A stretch of 64,000 bases of DNA from Idiomarinaceae bacterium HL-53 (GCA_001458075.1 LN899469.1:2676022-2740021); one strand, 5' to 3'. Counted from the stretch's first letter, positions 7,764-17,343 are shown. Made by a program: numbers and translations. Notes: generated by a model not told the origin, from the sequence alone.

Positions 7764-9345
7764 GAGATTTCTCCTTCAATTCAGAGGTAGACTGCGCGGC
7801 CGACATAGCATGGATACTTTGTGGTTTCGCTCGAGGATAAATGGGCCAAATGGTGAGCGTGGCTCGGGTCGCCCACTCGTCTAAATAGAGCCCCGCGAAG
7901 AGCACCATGGAAAGCTTTTGAGATATCCGCAGTTGCGGCAGGTTATGCATCAACAAACTGGCTGTTACCAGTAAAACAACGAGTGCTGAAACCCATAAAT
8001 CAGGAAGAGAGAACATGCCGGCAACCGGCACGTAAGCACTCGGAATCACGAACTGAGCAAGGCTCTTCAAACCATAGTAACTAAACACAAGTGCGGCTGC
8101 TAAGGCGCTAAATGACATGAGTCCACCCTTTGCAGCCATACTGTGGCGTTGTGCGAGTAACATCGTCATAGCGGCCCAAAACAACAACAATACACTCAAC
8201 AAGGAAGTCACCTGTTTATCGAACCAAACGACAGCCAGCTCTTGGTAAGCCCATGCCCCCAGCCCAACCAATGCGGCACTCAGAACGAGTGATACCGCCC
8301 AGTCATGAGGCTGAACTTGCCCGGCTTGAGCAAGCCGGCGCTGCAACGTGTCATGCACTGCATTGCCGGCACTCAAAAATGCATAAGCCTTGTAAATGGA
8401 GTGCGCAATTAAGTGAACTACTGCCAGCTCATATAAGCCCAGCGCAATCTCTACCAGCATCATGCCCATTTGCGCGCTGGTTGACCATGCGAGCCGCACC
8501 TTGACACTCACGCGCGTAATCATAATCAATGCGCTCAGCACCGCGGTTAAGCCCGCCACAATAAGCACAAGCCAAACGGCCGCAGGTACCGCTAACACGA
8601 TCGGCGCTGTGATTAAGAGAAGAAAACCGCCTAGGTTCACAACCCCTGCATGTAACAGTGCTGACACCGGTGTCGGCGCTTCAACAACCTGAATTAGCCA
8701 GCCATGTACTGGCAATTGCGCACATTTCAATAACGCAGTCACCGCAATCAACACTGCACTGACTTGAACCACTGTTTGCTCTGCGAACATCGGCTCCCAA
8801 GTAAGCAGTATTTCGGAGAGATAATAGGTCTCAAAGTGCTCGCCCAAGAGCACGAAGCCAATGAGCAAACAAATTTCTGCGGTACGGGCAATAATGAACT
8901 TTTTATGTGCCGCTAATCTGGCACGAGGCCGCTCGGGGTAAAACATCAGTAACTTGTGCAGCGACAAGCTAATAGCAACCCATGAGAGCCACAACAACAG
9001 CAAGTGGTTACTCGAAACAACCAGTACAACTGCCGCTAAGGTTGCGAACAACCAGCGCCAGTAAGACGCTGCGTTTGCTTCCTCGCGCAGGGCTTGTTTA
9101 GAATAATTCACCACTGCCCAAGCCACGAGTACAATCATGCCTAAGATTAAGAAGCGGAGTGGCGTCAATGCGAGTAACACATGTTCTGTCGCACTTCCCT
9201 CAATCGCCATATGCGCCACGCCAGCGAATATTAAGCAAATACCAACCAACACAATAGGCAAGCGGCTTGGTTTCTTCTGTCTGGCCGCCCAAACTAAAAT
9301 GACTGGTGCAAACCATAGAATTAAGCTGGCAAACAAATCGGTCAT
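7750..9345 (-). CDS. dabB: DabB, NuoL-like membrane subunit of the DAB inorganic-carbon uptake system
   Basis: A 531-residue protein with about 14 hydrophobic segments, related to the proton-channel subunits of complex I (NuoL/MrpA type). The core HGWLIQVVEAPTPVSALLHAGVVNLGGFLL is the family hallmark, including the Pro-Thr-Pro-Val-Ser-Ala-Leu-Leu-His-Ala helix. DabB is thought to couple an ion gradient to DabA. The ATG at 9345 is preceded by a strong AGAGGAG. It is the first gene of the dabB-dabA-DUF6671 operon and is transcribed away from a LysR regulator across a ~115-bp A+T-rich gap. The sequence alone could suggest an Mrp or Nuo subunit, but the adjacent dabA settles it. Confidence 0.92.
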   Translation of the reverse strand: MTDLFASLILWFAPVILVWAARQKKPSRLPIVLVGICLIFAGVAHMAIEGSATEHVLLALTPLRFLILGMIVLVAWAVVNYSKQALREEANAASYWRWLFATLAAVVLVVSSNHLLLLWLSWVAISLSLHKLLMFYPERPRARLAAHKKFIIARTAEICLLIGFVLLGEHFETYYLSEILLTWEPMFAEQTVVQVSAVLIAVTALLKCAQLPVHGWLIQVVEAPTPVSALLHAGVVNLGGFLLLITAPIVLAVPAAVWLVLIVAGLTAVLSALIMITRVSVKVRLAWSTSAQMGMMLVEIALGLYELAVVHLIAHSIYKAYAFLSAGNAVHDTLQRRLAQAGQVQPHDWAVSLVLSAALVGLGAWAYQELAVVWFDKQVTSLLSVLLLFWAAMTMLLAQRHSMAAKGGLMSFSALAAALVFSYYGLKSLAQFVIPSAYVPVAGMFSLPDLWVSALVVLLVTASLLMHNLPQLRISQKLSMVLFAGLYLDEWATRATLTIWPIYPRAKPQSIHAMSAAQSTSELKEKSHASN

Positions 9346-9460
9346 GACGCACTCCTCTAGTTGTAAGCGGAGTGTGACAAACCTTCAAAAATATATAAAA
9401 TAGATAAATCTTATATTATTGTTCTATTATTCTTATATATCTAGGTTATGGAGTCGCGCG
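9346..9460. promoter_or_regulatory. divergent A+T-rich control region between dabB and its LysR regulator
   Basis: This 115-base gap holds both promoters. Its centre (about 9390-9445) is almost pure A+T, with runs such as AAAATATATAAAATAG and TCTTATATATCTAGG. This is typical of a divergent LysR-controlled promoter where the regulator binds its own upstream region. I could not fix one T-N11-A box with confidence because the sequence is so A+T-rich. GGAG at 9450-9453 serves the regulator's GTG start. Confidence 0.5.
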
Positions 9461-10342
9461 GTGAATCGGCTGAATTACAAACATCTTTATTATTTTTGGC
9501 GCATCGCCACCACCGGGAATTTAACGGCAGCGGCAGAGCAGCTCCATGTTTCTCAATCGGCACTATCCATGCAACTTAAACAATTAGAACATCAGCTCAA
9601 CGTGCAATTGTTTACTCGAGAGGCCCGCTCACTCAGTTTAACGCGAGAAGGTGCCAAAATTCTCGAGTACGCCGAGGAAATATTTAGCGCTGGAGAGGCT
9701 CTTGAGCAATTCATTGCTTCGGGGTTCGACGCTGACCGAATTCATTTGAATATCGGGGTGCTGACCAATCTTTCTCGTAATTTTATCGAGAAGTTCGTAG
9801 GGCCTTTGCTGGCACAAGACAAAATAACCTTCACATTGCACACTCAAAGCATGGAGCAACTGCTTGAGAATTTAGCGAACCACGAACTCGACCTTGCGCT
9901 TACGAATTTATTACCACCGCAACTTCCTGGAAAAACAAAATGGCAAAGCCAACTCGTGTCGCGTCAGCAGCTTGCAATCATAGGACCTGAGGATTGCGAA
10001 GCACAAAAACAGCCGTTTCCTACCGGGTTTGCAAAATACCATTGGATTCTTCCAAAGCAAGGTACCGAGATTCGTAACATCTTTGACACGCTTTGCTCGA
10101 GCGAACAATTCAAACCGCAAATTCTAGCGGAGGCAGATGATATGGCGATGCTGCGCCTTCTTACACGCGACAGTGGTGCACTCTCAGTACTTCCCCCTGT
10201 AGTTGTGCAGGACGAGATTGCCAATCATCACCTTAAAGTAATACAGCCCCTACCCCACGCCTACGAACATTTTTACGCCATCACGCTACAGCACAAGCGC
10301 CAAAACCCCGGCGTCCGCACCCTATTTACCCTAAGCCCTTGA
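9461..10342 (+). CDS. LysR-family regulator, NhaR-like, of the dab operon
   Basis: A 293-residue LysR-type transcriptional regulator. The N-terminus (LNYKHLYYFWRIATTGNLTAAAEQLHVSQ) and the next helix give a winged helix-turn-helix very close in style to NhaR, the sodium/proton-antiporter activator. The remaining ~200 residues form a substrate-binding-protein-like effector domain. I take the GTG at 9461 as start: it follows GGAG at correct distance and gives the usual LysR N-terminus, while the upstream in-frame ATG at 9419 adds an atypical 14-residue extension in A+T-rich DNA. The divergent position implies control of dabBA, perhaps by inorganic carbon, sodium or pH. Confidence 0.85.
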   Translation: MNRLNYKHLYYFWRIATTGNLTAAAEQLHVSQSALSMQLKQLEHQLNVQLFTREARSLSLTREGAKILEYAEEIFSAGEALEQFIASGFDADRIHLNIGVLTNLSRNFIEKFVGPLLAQDKITFTLHTQSMEQLLENLANHELDLALTNLLPPQLPGKTKWQSQLVSRQQLAIIGPEDCEAQKQPFPTGFAKYHWILPKQGTEIRNIFDTLCSSEQFKPQILAEADDMAMLRLLTRDSGALSVLPPVVVQDEIANHHLKVIQPLPHAYEHFYAITLQHKRQNPGVRTLFTLSP

Positions 10343-10350
10343 TAAAAAAA

Positions 10351-10396
10351 TGGGGTCAGATCAAAATGGGGTCAGATCAAAAAGTGATCTGACCCT
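10351..10396 (+). repeat. REP-type GGGGTCAGATC hairpin with duplicated left arm
   Basis: TGGGGTCAGATCAAAA occurs twice in a row, from 10351 and from 10367. The second copy pairs perfectly with TGATCTGACCC at 10385-10395 (11-bp stem, 5-base loop). The core is the same GGGTCAGA seen around the RAYT gene at 31.5-32.3 kb. It fills the 65-base gap between the LysR stop and the alcohol dehydrogenase start, and its right edge (TGAGG) abuts the dehydrogenase ribosome-binding site. Confidence 0.85.
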
Positions 10397-10407
10397 GAGG
10401 TACTGCA

Positions 10408-11625
10408 ATGTTATTTTGGTTGGAAGTAGCATTTTTGCGCATTTACATGCGACTTTTCAAAGCGATTACCGCTTTATTACCCATTCATTGGCCACGAGAG
10501 TTTTCCGGACCTGGCAGCGCACAGGAACTTCTAGCGCACATCAAGAACGAGGGACACGCCCACATTTTTTTAGTCACCGACAGTAACTTAATCAAAGCCG
10601 GCGTTGTTCCCCCGCTATTAGAGAAAATCGGGGCACTTGGCATGCAGGTGACGCTCTTTCAAGAAGTAAGCCCCGACCCTCCTATGGCTCAAATTGAACT
10701 GGGCTATCAGCGCTTACGGGATTCCCAAGCCAAAGTGGTGCTCGCCATCGGTGGCGGTTCTGTCATTGATGCTGCGAAACTCATCTCCGCAAGAGCACTC
10801 AATGATAAGCCGGTACACAAATTAACGGGACTCTTCAAAGTACGTAAAGGCATCCTGCCGCTCTTTGTTATTCCCACCACGGCCGGTACGGGCTCTGAGG
10901 TCACCATTGCAGCAGTGGTCTCCGATCCGGTAAAACAGCGCAAGCTGCCAGTACTCGACCCGAAACTTATGCCAACCGCTATGGCACTTGATGCGGAAAT
11001 CATGAAAGGGTTACCGCCCGCAATTACCGCAGCCACTGGCATGGATGCGCTCACCCATGCAATTGAGGCTTATATCTCTCGTAACGCGACGCAAGAGACC
11101 GATCAGCGAGCCTTGGCTGCAGCGAAAAAAATCTTTCAATATTTACCAAACGCGTATGCCGATGGAAATGATACCGAGGCTCGTCAGCAAATGGCGGAGG
11201 CTTCCAAACTTGCCGGCCAAGCGTTCACTATCGCAGGCGTTGGATATGTTCATGCCATCGCCCATAATTTAGGCGCGCTTTACCACCTGCCCCATGGTTT
11301 GGCCAACGCCATTGTCATGCCACATGTTTTAAAAGCCTCACGCCCGAATTGTGATGCAAAATTAGCGCGCATGGCCATTTATTGCTCATTGGCCGACGAA
11401 AGTGACTCCGATGCCGAAGCGGCAACAAAACTAATCGAAACAATAGTACGTATGAACAAAGAGTTATCTATTCCTGTTCGAGTTGTCGAGTTGCGTCCTG
11501 CAGACATTGAACGGATTACGAAGGCTGCGCGAGAGGAAGCGCGTTTCACTTATGCAGTGCCGCGCTACTTAAAGAAAAATGAGATGAAGAGTCTCTTACA
11601 AGGCCTTCACATGAGGAACCATTAG
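10408..11625 (+). CDS. iron-containing alcohol dehydrogenase (group III)
   Basis: A 405-residue NAD(P)-dependent iron alcohol dehydrogenase. Visible motifs are the nucleotide-binding GGGSVIDAAK near residue 114, TTAGTGSEVT further on, and metal-binding histidines in the signatures GMDALTHAIEAY and HAIAHNLGALYHLPHGLANA. The substrate cannot be told from sequence; members range from butanol to lactaldehyde and glycerol-type dehydrogenases. The N-terminus carries an extra ~25 residues (LFWLEVAFLRIYMRLF) that look amphipathic or membrane-associated. TGAGG at 10396-10400 is the likely ribosome-binding site and touches the REP hairpin, so the hairpin may affect expression. Confidence 0.88.
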   Translation: MLFWLEVAFLRIYMRLFKAITALLPIHWPREFSGPGSAQELLAHIKNEGHAHIFLVTDSNLIKAGVVPPLLEKIGALGMQVTLFQEVSPDPPMAQIELGYQRLRDSQAKVVLAIGGGSVIDAAKLISARALNDKPVHKLTGLFKVRKGILPLFVIPTTAGTGSEVTIAAVVSDPVKQRKLPVLDPKLMPTAMALDAEIMKGLPPAITAATGMDALTHAIEAYISRNATQETDQRALAAAKKIFQYLPNAYADGNDTEARQQMAEASKLAGQAFTIAGVGYVHAIAHNLGALYHLPHGLANAIVMPHVLKASRPNCDAKLARMAIYCSLADESDSDAEAATKLIETIVRMNKELSIPVRVVELRPADIERITKAAREEARFTYAVPRYLKKNEMKSLLQGLHMRNH

Positions 11626-11695
11626 ACGAAAGTCATATATACACGAGTAAATATTAGGTTAAACTGATGAAAAAATGAACTCTGAGGGGTAGGGC

Positions 11696-13549
11696 ATGTC
11701 TCTCGAAAGTTTTCTCAATACGCATGAAAAGTTAATGCGACTTAGTCGCGACCAGCTTTTCGGAGACGCAGAACGCTCCTTAAAGCTGCAGCGCATTGTG
11801 AAAGCCTGCGCGCGCCTCTTGAATGTTTCCCGCGCGAGTATTTGGCAGCTCTCCCCGCAAGGAAACGAGCTTTTCTGTGAAGCTATTTTTTGCTCAGAGC
11901 AACAAGAGATGTTGACGAACAATACGTTGCGTGAAAATCAATTCCCGCGCTACTTTGAAGCCATGCGAACCGAGCGCATGATCAATGCAAACGAAGCCAG
12001 AACCGATGCACGCACAATTGAATTTACCGATGCGTATCTAAAACCAAACAATATCTACTCCTTGTTGGATCTACCCATTTTCAACGGTACTCAACTGAAC
12101 GGCATTTTATGCCTAGAGCAAACTGAACTCCGCGAATGGGACATGGAAACCATGGCAATAGCAACTTCTGTCGCAGACCTCATTTCACTTATGAACTTGA
12201 ACGAGAGTTGGCAAGAAAGCCAGATGCAGATAGACAGTCTCAAACGCCGCGATCCGCTCACTATGCTAGAAAATTTAGATACTTTTCAAAAGCGCATTGA
12301 ACAAGACTTAAGGCGTTCACTGGCCGAAGATAAGCATCAATTGGTAATGATGGGGATTGATGGCTTTCGAAGTATTAATGACAAATATGGCTACGACACC
12401 GCCAATCAAGTATTAGTGGCTTTTGCAAATATTCTTCGCCATGCCTGTAAGCTTGGTTTTTATTCACCCGGTAGAATGAGCGGTGACCTGTTTGCAATCT
12501 GGATGCCCGAAGCAGACCATGAAGATGCGTTAGATCTCATTCAAGAAATACAGTCTGAAATTAAGCAACCCCTCATATTACAAGGTGGTAAAGAGCAGAT
12601 TGAGATTACCTTCACCTCGAGCATTACACAGCTTCCTGTACCTGGATATATGGGCGCAACACCATACCGCTGTGCTGAGTACGCACTCTATCGAGCCAAA
12701 CGCGATACTAAAGGCTCTGTCATGCTATTCCAACCCGAGTGGGCAGCGCAACTTAACGAGAGCAGAACTCAAGATCAAATTTTAATTGATGCCTTGCGAA
12801 ATGGTCATATATTTCCGTTCTATCAGCCTATTACTAGTGCGGAATCAGGAGACATCGTTGGCATTGAAGCGCTTGTCCGATGGGTTCATCCAGGAGGCTC
12901 AATTAATAAACCATGCCATTTTTTACCGCGCTTAAATGAACTTGGGCTCATGCCCGAGCTGGGCAGAAAAGTGCTAGAAAAGAGCTTAGTAGATTTCAAA
13001 GATATTCGACTGAAGCATAAAAATCTTAAATGGGTCTCTGTAAATGTAAGCGGAGAGCATTTATCCGCAAGCGACTTTATTCAGCATATTCAAAAAGAAT
13101 TGGGAAAACGACAATTGAGCTCTGAGCAACTTCGATTAGAAATCGTTGAGGAGTTGCTAGCGGAACACAATCCCATGCTACAAAATAATATTCGCCTGCT
13201 TAACCATGCAAACTTAAAGTTATCAATTGATGATTTTGGTACGGGCTATTCGTCGCTTTCGCGATTAAAGCAGCTCCCCATATCCAATTTAAAAATTGAT
13301 CAATCATTCGTCAAAGGGCTCACAACGTCGCATGAAGATCAATGCATATCTTCGTCGGTACTGGGTCTCGCCCGAGGTATGGGAATGACCGTCACCGCCG
13401 AAGGCGTTGAAACGGTATCACAGCTCGATTGGTTGAAGACCGCAGGATGCCAATTAATCCAAGGCTACTTCGTAGCAAAGCCCATGCCAAAAGAGGAGTT
13501 GCTGGTATGGCTGGAAAATCGTTCTTCGACTTTCCAGCCAACCAACTAA
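11696..13549 (+). CDS. GAF-GGDEF-EAL cyclic-di-GMP protein, probably a phosphodiesterase
   Basis: A 617-residue soluble signalling protein with an N-terminal GAF sensor (~20-165), a GGDEF domain (~185-345) and an EAL domain (~365-605). The GGDEF signature is degenerate (SGDLF near residue 261), so diguanylate cyclase activity is unlikely, though the domain may still bind GTP. The EAL domain keeps EALVRW (~389), VNVSGEHL, SIDDFGTGYSS (~511) and KIDQSFV, so it should hydrolyse c-di-GMP. No transmembrane segment was seen. The gene converges on sohB with a 4-base overlap of their ends. The ligand of the GAF domain is unknown. Confidence 0.9.
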   Translation: MSLESFLNTHEKLMRLSRDQLFGDAERSLKLQRIVKACARLLNVSRASIWQLSPQGNELFCEAIFCSEQQEMLTNNTLRENQFPRYFEAMRTERMINANEARTDARTIEFTDAYLKPNNIYSLLDLPIFNGTQLNGILCLEQTELREWDMETMAIATSVADLISLMNLNESWQESQMQIDSLKRRDPLTMLENLDTFQKRIEQDLRRSLAEDKHQLVMMGIDGFRSINDKYGYDTANQVLVAFANILRHACKLGFYSPGRMSGDLFAIWMPEADHEDALDLIQEIQSEIKQPLILQGGKEQIEITFTSSITQLPVPGYMGATPYRCAEYALYRAKRDTKGSVMLFQPEWAAQLNESRTQDQILIDALRNGHIFPFYQPITSAESGDIVGIEALVRWVHPGGSINKPCHFLPRLNELGLMPELGRKVLEKSLVDFKDIRLKHKNLKWVSVNVSGEHLSASDFIQHIQKELGKRQLSSEQLRLEIVEELLAEHNPMLQNNIRLLNHANLKLSIDDFGTGYSSLSRLKQLPISNLKIDQSFVKGLTTSHEDQCISSSVLGLARGMGMTVTAEGVETVSQLDWLKTAGCQLIQGYFVAKPMPKEELLVWLENRSSTFQPTN

Positions 13550-14562
13550 TAAAAGCGGCTATTTTGATACCACTTCATTAGAGAGCGCTCAACGGCAGTT
13601 GTTGCTTGTTGAGCTATCTTTTCACCGAGCTTCACCTTCTGCTTGTAGCGCACACGAATGACATCTTTAGTTTTCACGGCATCAAGCAGCAAATCATCAC
13701 TAGTAGCAATACGGTCAACTAGGCCTTTTTCAAGCGCTTCTTGGCCATACCAAACTTCGCCTGTCGCAACCGCATCAATATCAATAGAATCGCGATTCTC
13801 TTTGACAAACTTTTTGAACATGGTGTGAATTCCCTCGATCTCTTCTTTGAATTTCTCTCGGCCCTTATCGGTATTCTCACCAAACATTGTGAGCGTACGC
13901 TTGTACTCCCCTGCCGTAATTTGCTCAAAATCGATATCGTTCTTTTTCAATACTTTGTGAAAGTTCGGAATCTGCGCAATCACACCTATCGAACCGACCA
14001 CAGCAAAAGGCGCAGATACAATTTCATGACCCACACATGCCATCATGTACCCACCACTCGCCGCTACTTTATCAACGGCAATCGTCACTTTCAGGTCGTT
14101 GTCGCGTAAACGCTTTAATTGCGCTGCCGCTAGGCCATATCCATGCACCATACCACCAGGGCTTTCTAACTTCACAAGCACTTCATCTTGCTTGTCTGCA
14201 ACCCCCAAAATCGCAGTTACTTCTTTGCGCAAGCATTCCACTTCTTTGGCGTCTATAGATCCTTTGAAATCAATCACAAACAGGCGCCCTTTCGGCTCGC
14301 CCTTACCTTCTTTGTTCTTTTTCAAGGTTTTCGCCAGTTGTTTCTTTGCTTTTCCTGAAGCCAAACTCAACCGCATATCATTCACGGTATCACGCAGCCC
14401 TTCGGTTAGGTTGTCCACCTGCAACTCGCCTTCGCTCGATTTCTGCCGCTGCGCTGCATTGGCTACCATGCCAATGACAAATACCAAGGCAAACACAATG
14501 GTCATCGTTTTTAATAAAAATACGCCGTAGTCGCTCCACAGGGCAGCTAAAATATCCATCAT
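13546..14562 (-). CDS. sohB: SohB, membrane-bound S49 family serine protease
   Basis: A 338-residue inner-membrane protease related to SppA. One N-terminal transmembrane helix (about residues 8-35) anchors it, with the catalytic domain in the periplasm. The Ser-Lys dyad is present: Ser in VAASGGYMMA near residue 168, within the family motif, and Lys in AGEYKRTLTMFG near 219. The SPGG motif (KLESPGGMVHGYG) also fits. SohB is non-essential and thought to degrade membrane or periplasmic proteins. Its C-terminal sequence WYQNSRFY is typical of SohB. It stands alone, with a terminator upstream that belongs to the lipase gene. Confidence 0.92.
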   Translation of the reverse strand: MMDILAALWSDYGVFLLKTMTIVFALVFVIGMVANAAQRQKSSEGELQVDNLTEGLRDTVNDMRLSLASGKAKKQLAKTLKKNKEGKGEPKGRLFVIDFKGSIDAKEVECLRKEVTAILGVADKQDEVLVKLESPGGMVHGYGLAAAQLKRLRDNDLKVTIAVDKVAASGGYMMACVGHEIVSAPFAVVGSIGVIAQIPNFHKVLKKNDIDFEQITAGEYKRTLTMFGENTDKGREKFKEEIEGIHTMFKKFVKENRDSIDIDAVATGEVWYGQEALEKGLVDRIATSDDLLLDAVKTKDVIRVRYKQKVKLGEKIAQQATTAVERSLMKWYQNSRFY

Positions 14563-14616
14563 ATGTTCAAATCTCTCGTTAGCGTGAATGCCACATCATA
14601 CAGCACAAAATAGGCA

Positions 14617-14655
14617 TTAAAAAAGGCAGAACGGGAAACCGTTCTGCCTTTTTTG
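14617..14655 (-). terminator. intrinsic terminator of the lipase gene
   Basis: AGGCAGAACGG (14624-14634), the tetraloop GAAA and CCGTTCTGCCT (14639-14649) form an 11-bp perfect stem. On the minus strand the stem is followed by six T residues, and the plus strand also has a T run, so it may work in both directions. It lies 20 bases beyond the lipase stop. Confidence 0.9.
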
Positions 14656-14668
14656 TAAGTAGACGTTT

Positions 14669-17128
14669 TTACTGTTCTACTAGATCTTCGTTTACAGACA
14701 GTACCAGTTCATTGTTCTCAAACCAGATACCAATCGCTTGCTGCTGATCAGCGGTGGTGGCTGCGTCGTCAGTCGGATCAAGCAGACCGCTGTGACCGCC
14801 CGCTAAGTAACGCGCTGCACCAGAGACTGGCTCGCCGTCTTGTGAAGCAAACAACCCGGTAATGCTTTGCAAGCCCAACATACGAATCAACGGCTCAGTG
14901 CCTCCTAAAGGATGCTGCGTTGAGTTCGGGATAGTTTCATCACCTTGCGCCTGAATTAAGAATGTAGGTGTTTCAGTAGCAACCATGCGACGTGCGTAGT
15001 TAATTGGGTCCCCTGAGTCAACCACTGTTTGAGCAGCGAACTGGAACTGCGCTAACAATGAATCACGTGCCGCAATTTCTGCGTCTGAAGCAATTCCGCC
15101 ATAGTAAGTTGCATAGTATTGAGCCACCGCTCCTAGGAACTCTGGATTATCCAAACCTGGAACAATACCTGAGTTAGTTGCTTCTTCAAGCACGTACGCT
15201 TCGAAACCTTCGAAGGTTTGGAACGACAGTAGGCCACCGATCAAGTTGCCGAAGCTCTGTGATTCGATCAAGAACGGAGCGATACCACCACCAGGCATAC
15301 CCAAAGCCGCCGCTTCAACCGCATACAACGGGCTAGCAGGTGCTGCGTCACCGGTCATCTCAGTGTTTGCGAGAGCCACAAAGTTATGTCCTGTAATTGC
15401 ACCCAGCGAATGACCTACAAACTTCACGTCCATGCCGTTGATGGCAGCACCACCAAAGTTCGCTGCGCCATTGCTCAAACTAATACGTAAGCCGAGCAAA
15501 TCAGATACCGACTGACGCAAGTTATCACGCGCTGTCAACAAGCTTGCGAGGTTCAGATAGTTGGTGGGCGAACCCTGACCTGCAGTTGCGTTAATACCCG
15601 GGAAACCACGCTCACCATGAAGTGGGTGGTCAATCGCAACAGCAGCATGTCCGAATACAGCTAACGTACCTGCGATTGCAAGGAAGTTTTCTTTTTGCCC
15701 AGTAATGCCGTGTTGGAAAATCACAACAGGCCAACCACCATCAGGTTCAGCAATTGGGTCCAAGCCTTGCTGACCACGCACTGCGTTCACCACATCTACG
15801 TCTGGGACAGACATCCATAATGGCACGTTCTGAATGGTTTGTGGGCGTGGAATCGGGTTGTACTTGGTAAGTAACCGTTCTTGATCATAACCACGCGGCC
15901 CAGATTCTGGATCTTCCGGATCATAATTCGGGTTAAACAATATCTCAGGCGCTGCTTCGTAAGGAATCGCACCCGCTAAATTCGCAGGATTCGATAATAC
16001 TTCTGCCGGGTCTAACCCTAAGCCCACCAAAGTTGCTGCGAGCTCTTCTTGTGTCAAGTCACCAGAACCTAATGCCACTTGAATTGCGGCGGGGCTCACT
16101 GCTGTTGCCTGCCAACGACCATTCAATGGCGCTGAAGGATTTTCAGCAGTTGGCACAGGACTGAAATAAGGCAAAGTGACTTCGCCTGCATATAACTGAG
16201 CGGCACTTGCCACTGCTACATTCGGATTCGTTGGGTCATTTGGTAACTGACCTTCAGAAATCAAAACGTCAGCGGCGGTCACACCTGCAGGACCTGCAGT
16301 AAATTGAGGCGCCAATGAAGGCTGTAACATCAATTGCTTAATAACACCAAGTACATCTCCAACTGACTGCGTTGTAAACGAGTTCGTATGAACAATGGTG
16401 TCAAGATCAACGCCTGCTGCTGCGAGTGCACCACGTTGGCTGTTAATAATGCCTTGTAATGCTTGCTCTTGCGCACCACCAATTGGATCGGTCGATAACG
16501 GCTGACTCAATGTGTAATAAGTGGTTGAAGGCTGAATAGAACGGCCCAAGCCGTCAACGATTGAATCTGTCAGTGCCACAACGTAGCCAGTTTTCGGCAA
16601 ATAAGGCTGCAGTGGAATCACTTGTGCTCTGCCGTTGTTATAAACCACGGTAAAGTCGACGCCTTGGTCGAGTTCACGAACAATGGTGCATACCGCGCCT
16701 TGTGGTACTTCGGTACAAGCTTCTACGCTCGAATCACCGCCCATTACCGCTTGGAAGATACGAATACCGCCCTCGGCAGCAACGCTCGAACCATCTACAT
16801 CCAAAAGTTCGCCGTCTTCGTCAAACGCGGGGTCGAAATCGAATTCGAATGGCATGGCAGTCGACCAGCCGTCTAAGGTACCGATCGCCACTTCCGGATC
16901 ACTATAATCGTTCGGATCGTCAACGGGTAAATTTAAAGTACCGTCGCGCGTGCCACCCAACAAAATATCGGTAGGAATGGTGATCTTGCTCAAACCCGGA
17001 TCAAATACTACCCGGACGGCCGCTACATTGATTTCTTCATCGGTCACTGGCGCATCAGTGCCGTCTGACAAACAACCGGTCAAGCCTAGTGCTGACGCGA
17101 CTGATAAAGACAGAAGCAATTTTTTCAT
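14669..17128 (-). CDS. VolA/Pla-1/cef family lipase lipoprotein
   Basis: An 819-residue lipoprotein. The signal peptide MKKLLLSLSVASALGLTGC ends in the lipobox LTGC, so the mature protein is acylated at its cysteine. The alpha/beta-hydrolase part in the second half shows VVIFQHGITGQKENF (oxyanion region), the nucleophile elbow VGHSLG near residue 570, an acidic residue in QAQGDETIPN and the final histidine in AGGHSGLLDP. The best-studied relative, VolA of Vibrio cholerae, is a surface-exposed phospholipase that releases fatty acids for uptake. No fadL neighbour is visible here. The N-terminal half resembles the family's Ig-like region. Confidence 0.88.
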   Translation of the reverse strand: MKKLLLSLSVASALGLTGCLSDGTDAPVTDEEINVAAVRVVFDPGLSKITIPTDILLGGTRDGTLNLPVDDPNDYSDPEVAIGTLDGWSTAMPFEFDFDPAFDEDGELLDVDGSSVAAEGGIRIFQAVMGGDSSVEACTEVPQGAVCTIVRELDQGVDFTVVYNNGRAQVIPLQPYLPKTGYVVALTDSIVDGLGRSIQPSTTYYTLSQPLSTDPIGGAQEQALQGIINSQRGALAAAGVDLDTIVHTNSFTTQSVGDVLGVIKQLMLQPSLAPQFTAGPAGVTAADVLISEGQLPNDPTNPNVAVASAAQLYAGEVTLPYFSPVPTAENPSAPLNGRWQATAVSPAAIQVALGSGDLTQEELAATLVGLGLDPAEVLSNPANLAGAIPYEAAPEILFNPNYDPEDPESGPRGYDQERLLTKYNPIPRPQTIQNVPLWMSVPDVDVVNAVRGQQGLDPIAEPDGGWPVVIFQHGITGQKENFLAIAGTLAVFGHAAVAIDHPLHGERGFPGINATAGQGSPTNYLNLASLLTARDNLRQSVSDLLGLRISLSNGAANFGGAAINGMDVKFVGHSLGAITGHNFVALANTEMTGDAAPASPLYAVEAAALGMPGGGIAPFLIESQSFGNLIGGLLSFQTFEGFEAYVLEEATNSGIVPGLDNPEFLGAVAQYYATYYGGIASDAEIAARDSLLAQFQFAAQTVVDSGDPINYARRMVATETPTFLIQAQGDETIPNSTQHPLGGTEPLIRMLGLQSITGLFASQDGEPVSGAARYLAGGHSGLLDPTDDAATTADQQQAIGIWFENNELVLSVNEDLVEQ

Positions 17129-17343
17129 GAGTTTTCCCCAATCCTTGTTGTTCTAATTCTCGCCCATTAGAGCTTTGTTAAGGGCCCTTTTTGGGTATTC
17201 GTTAACACGTTTTATACACCGCTCGCGTCAAAGATTAAAGAAATTTCTTAACCTTATCTGCAAGCTGACTAAGATTCTTCACACTTCTAATGTACAATAT
17301 GCGCAACATGAATGCACAAGTCTAATCAATTAAAGTACATATT

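Noticed and set aside
17156..17343. AAGGGCCCTTTTT as a terminator for a gene left of yciK
   Set aside because: The palindrome is short, and the flanking genes diverge from this gap, so there is no transcript end to serve.
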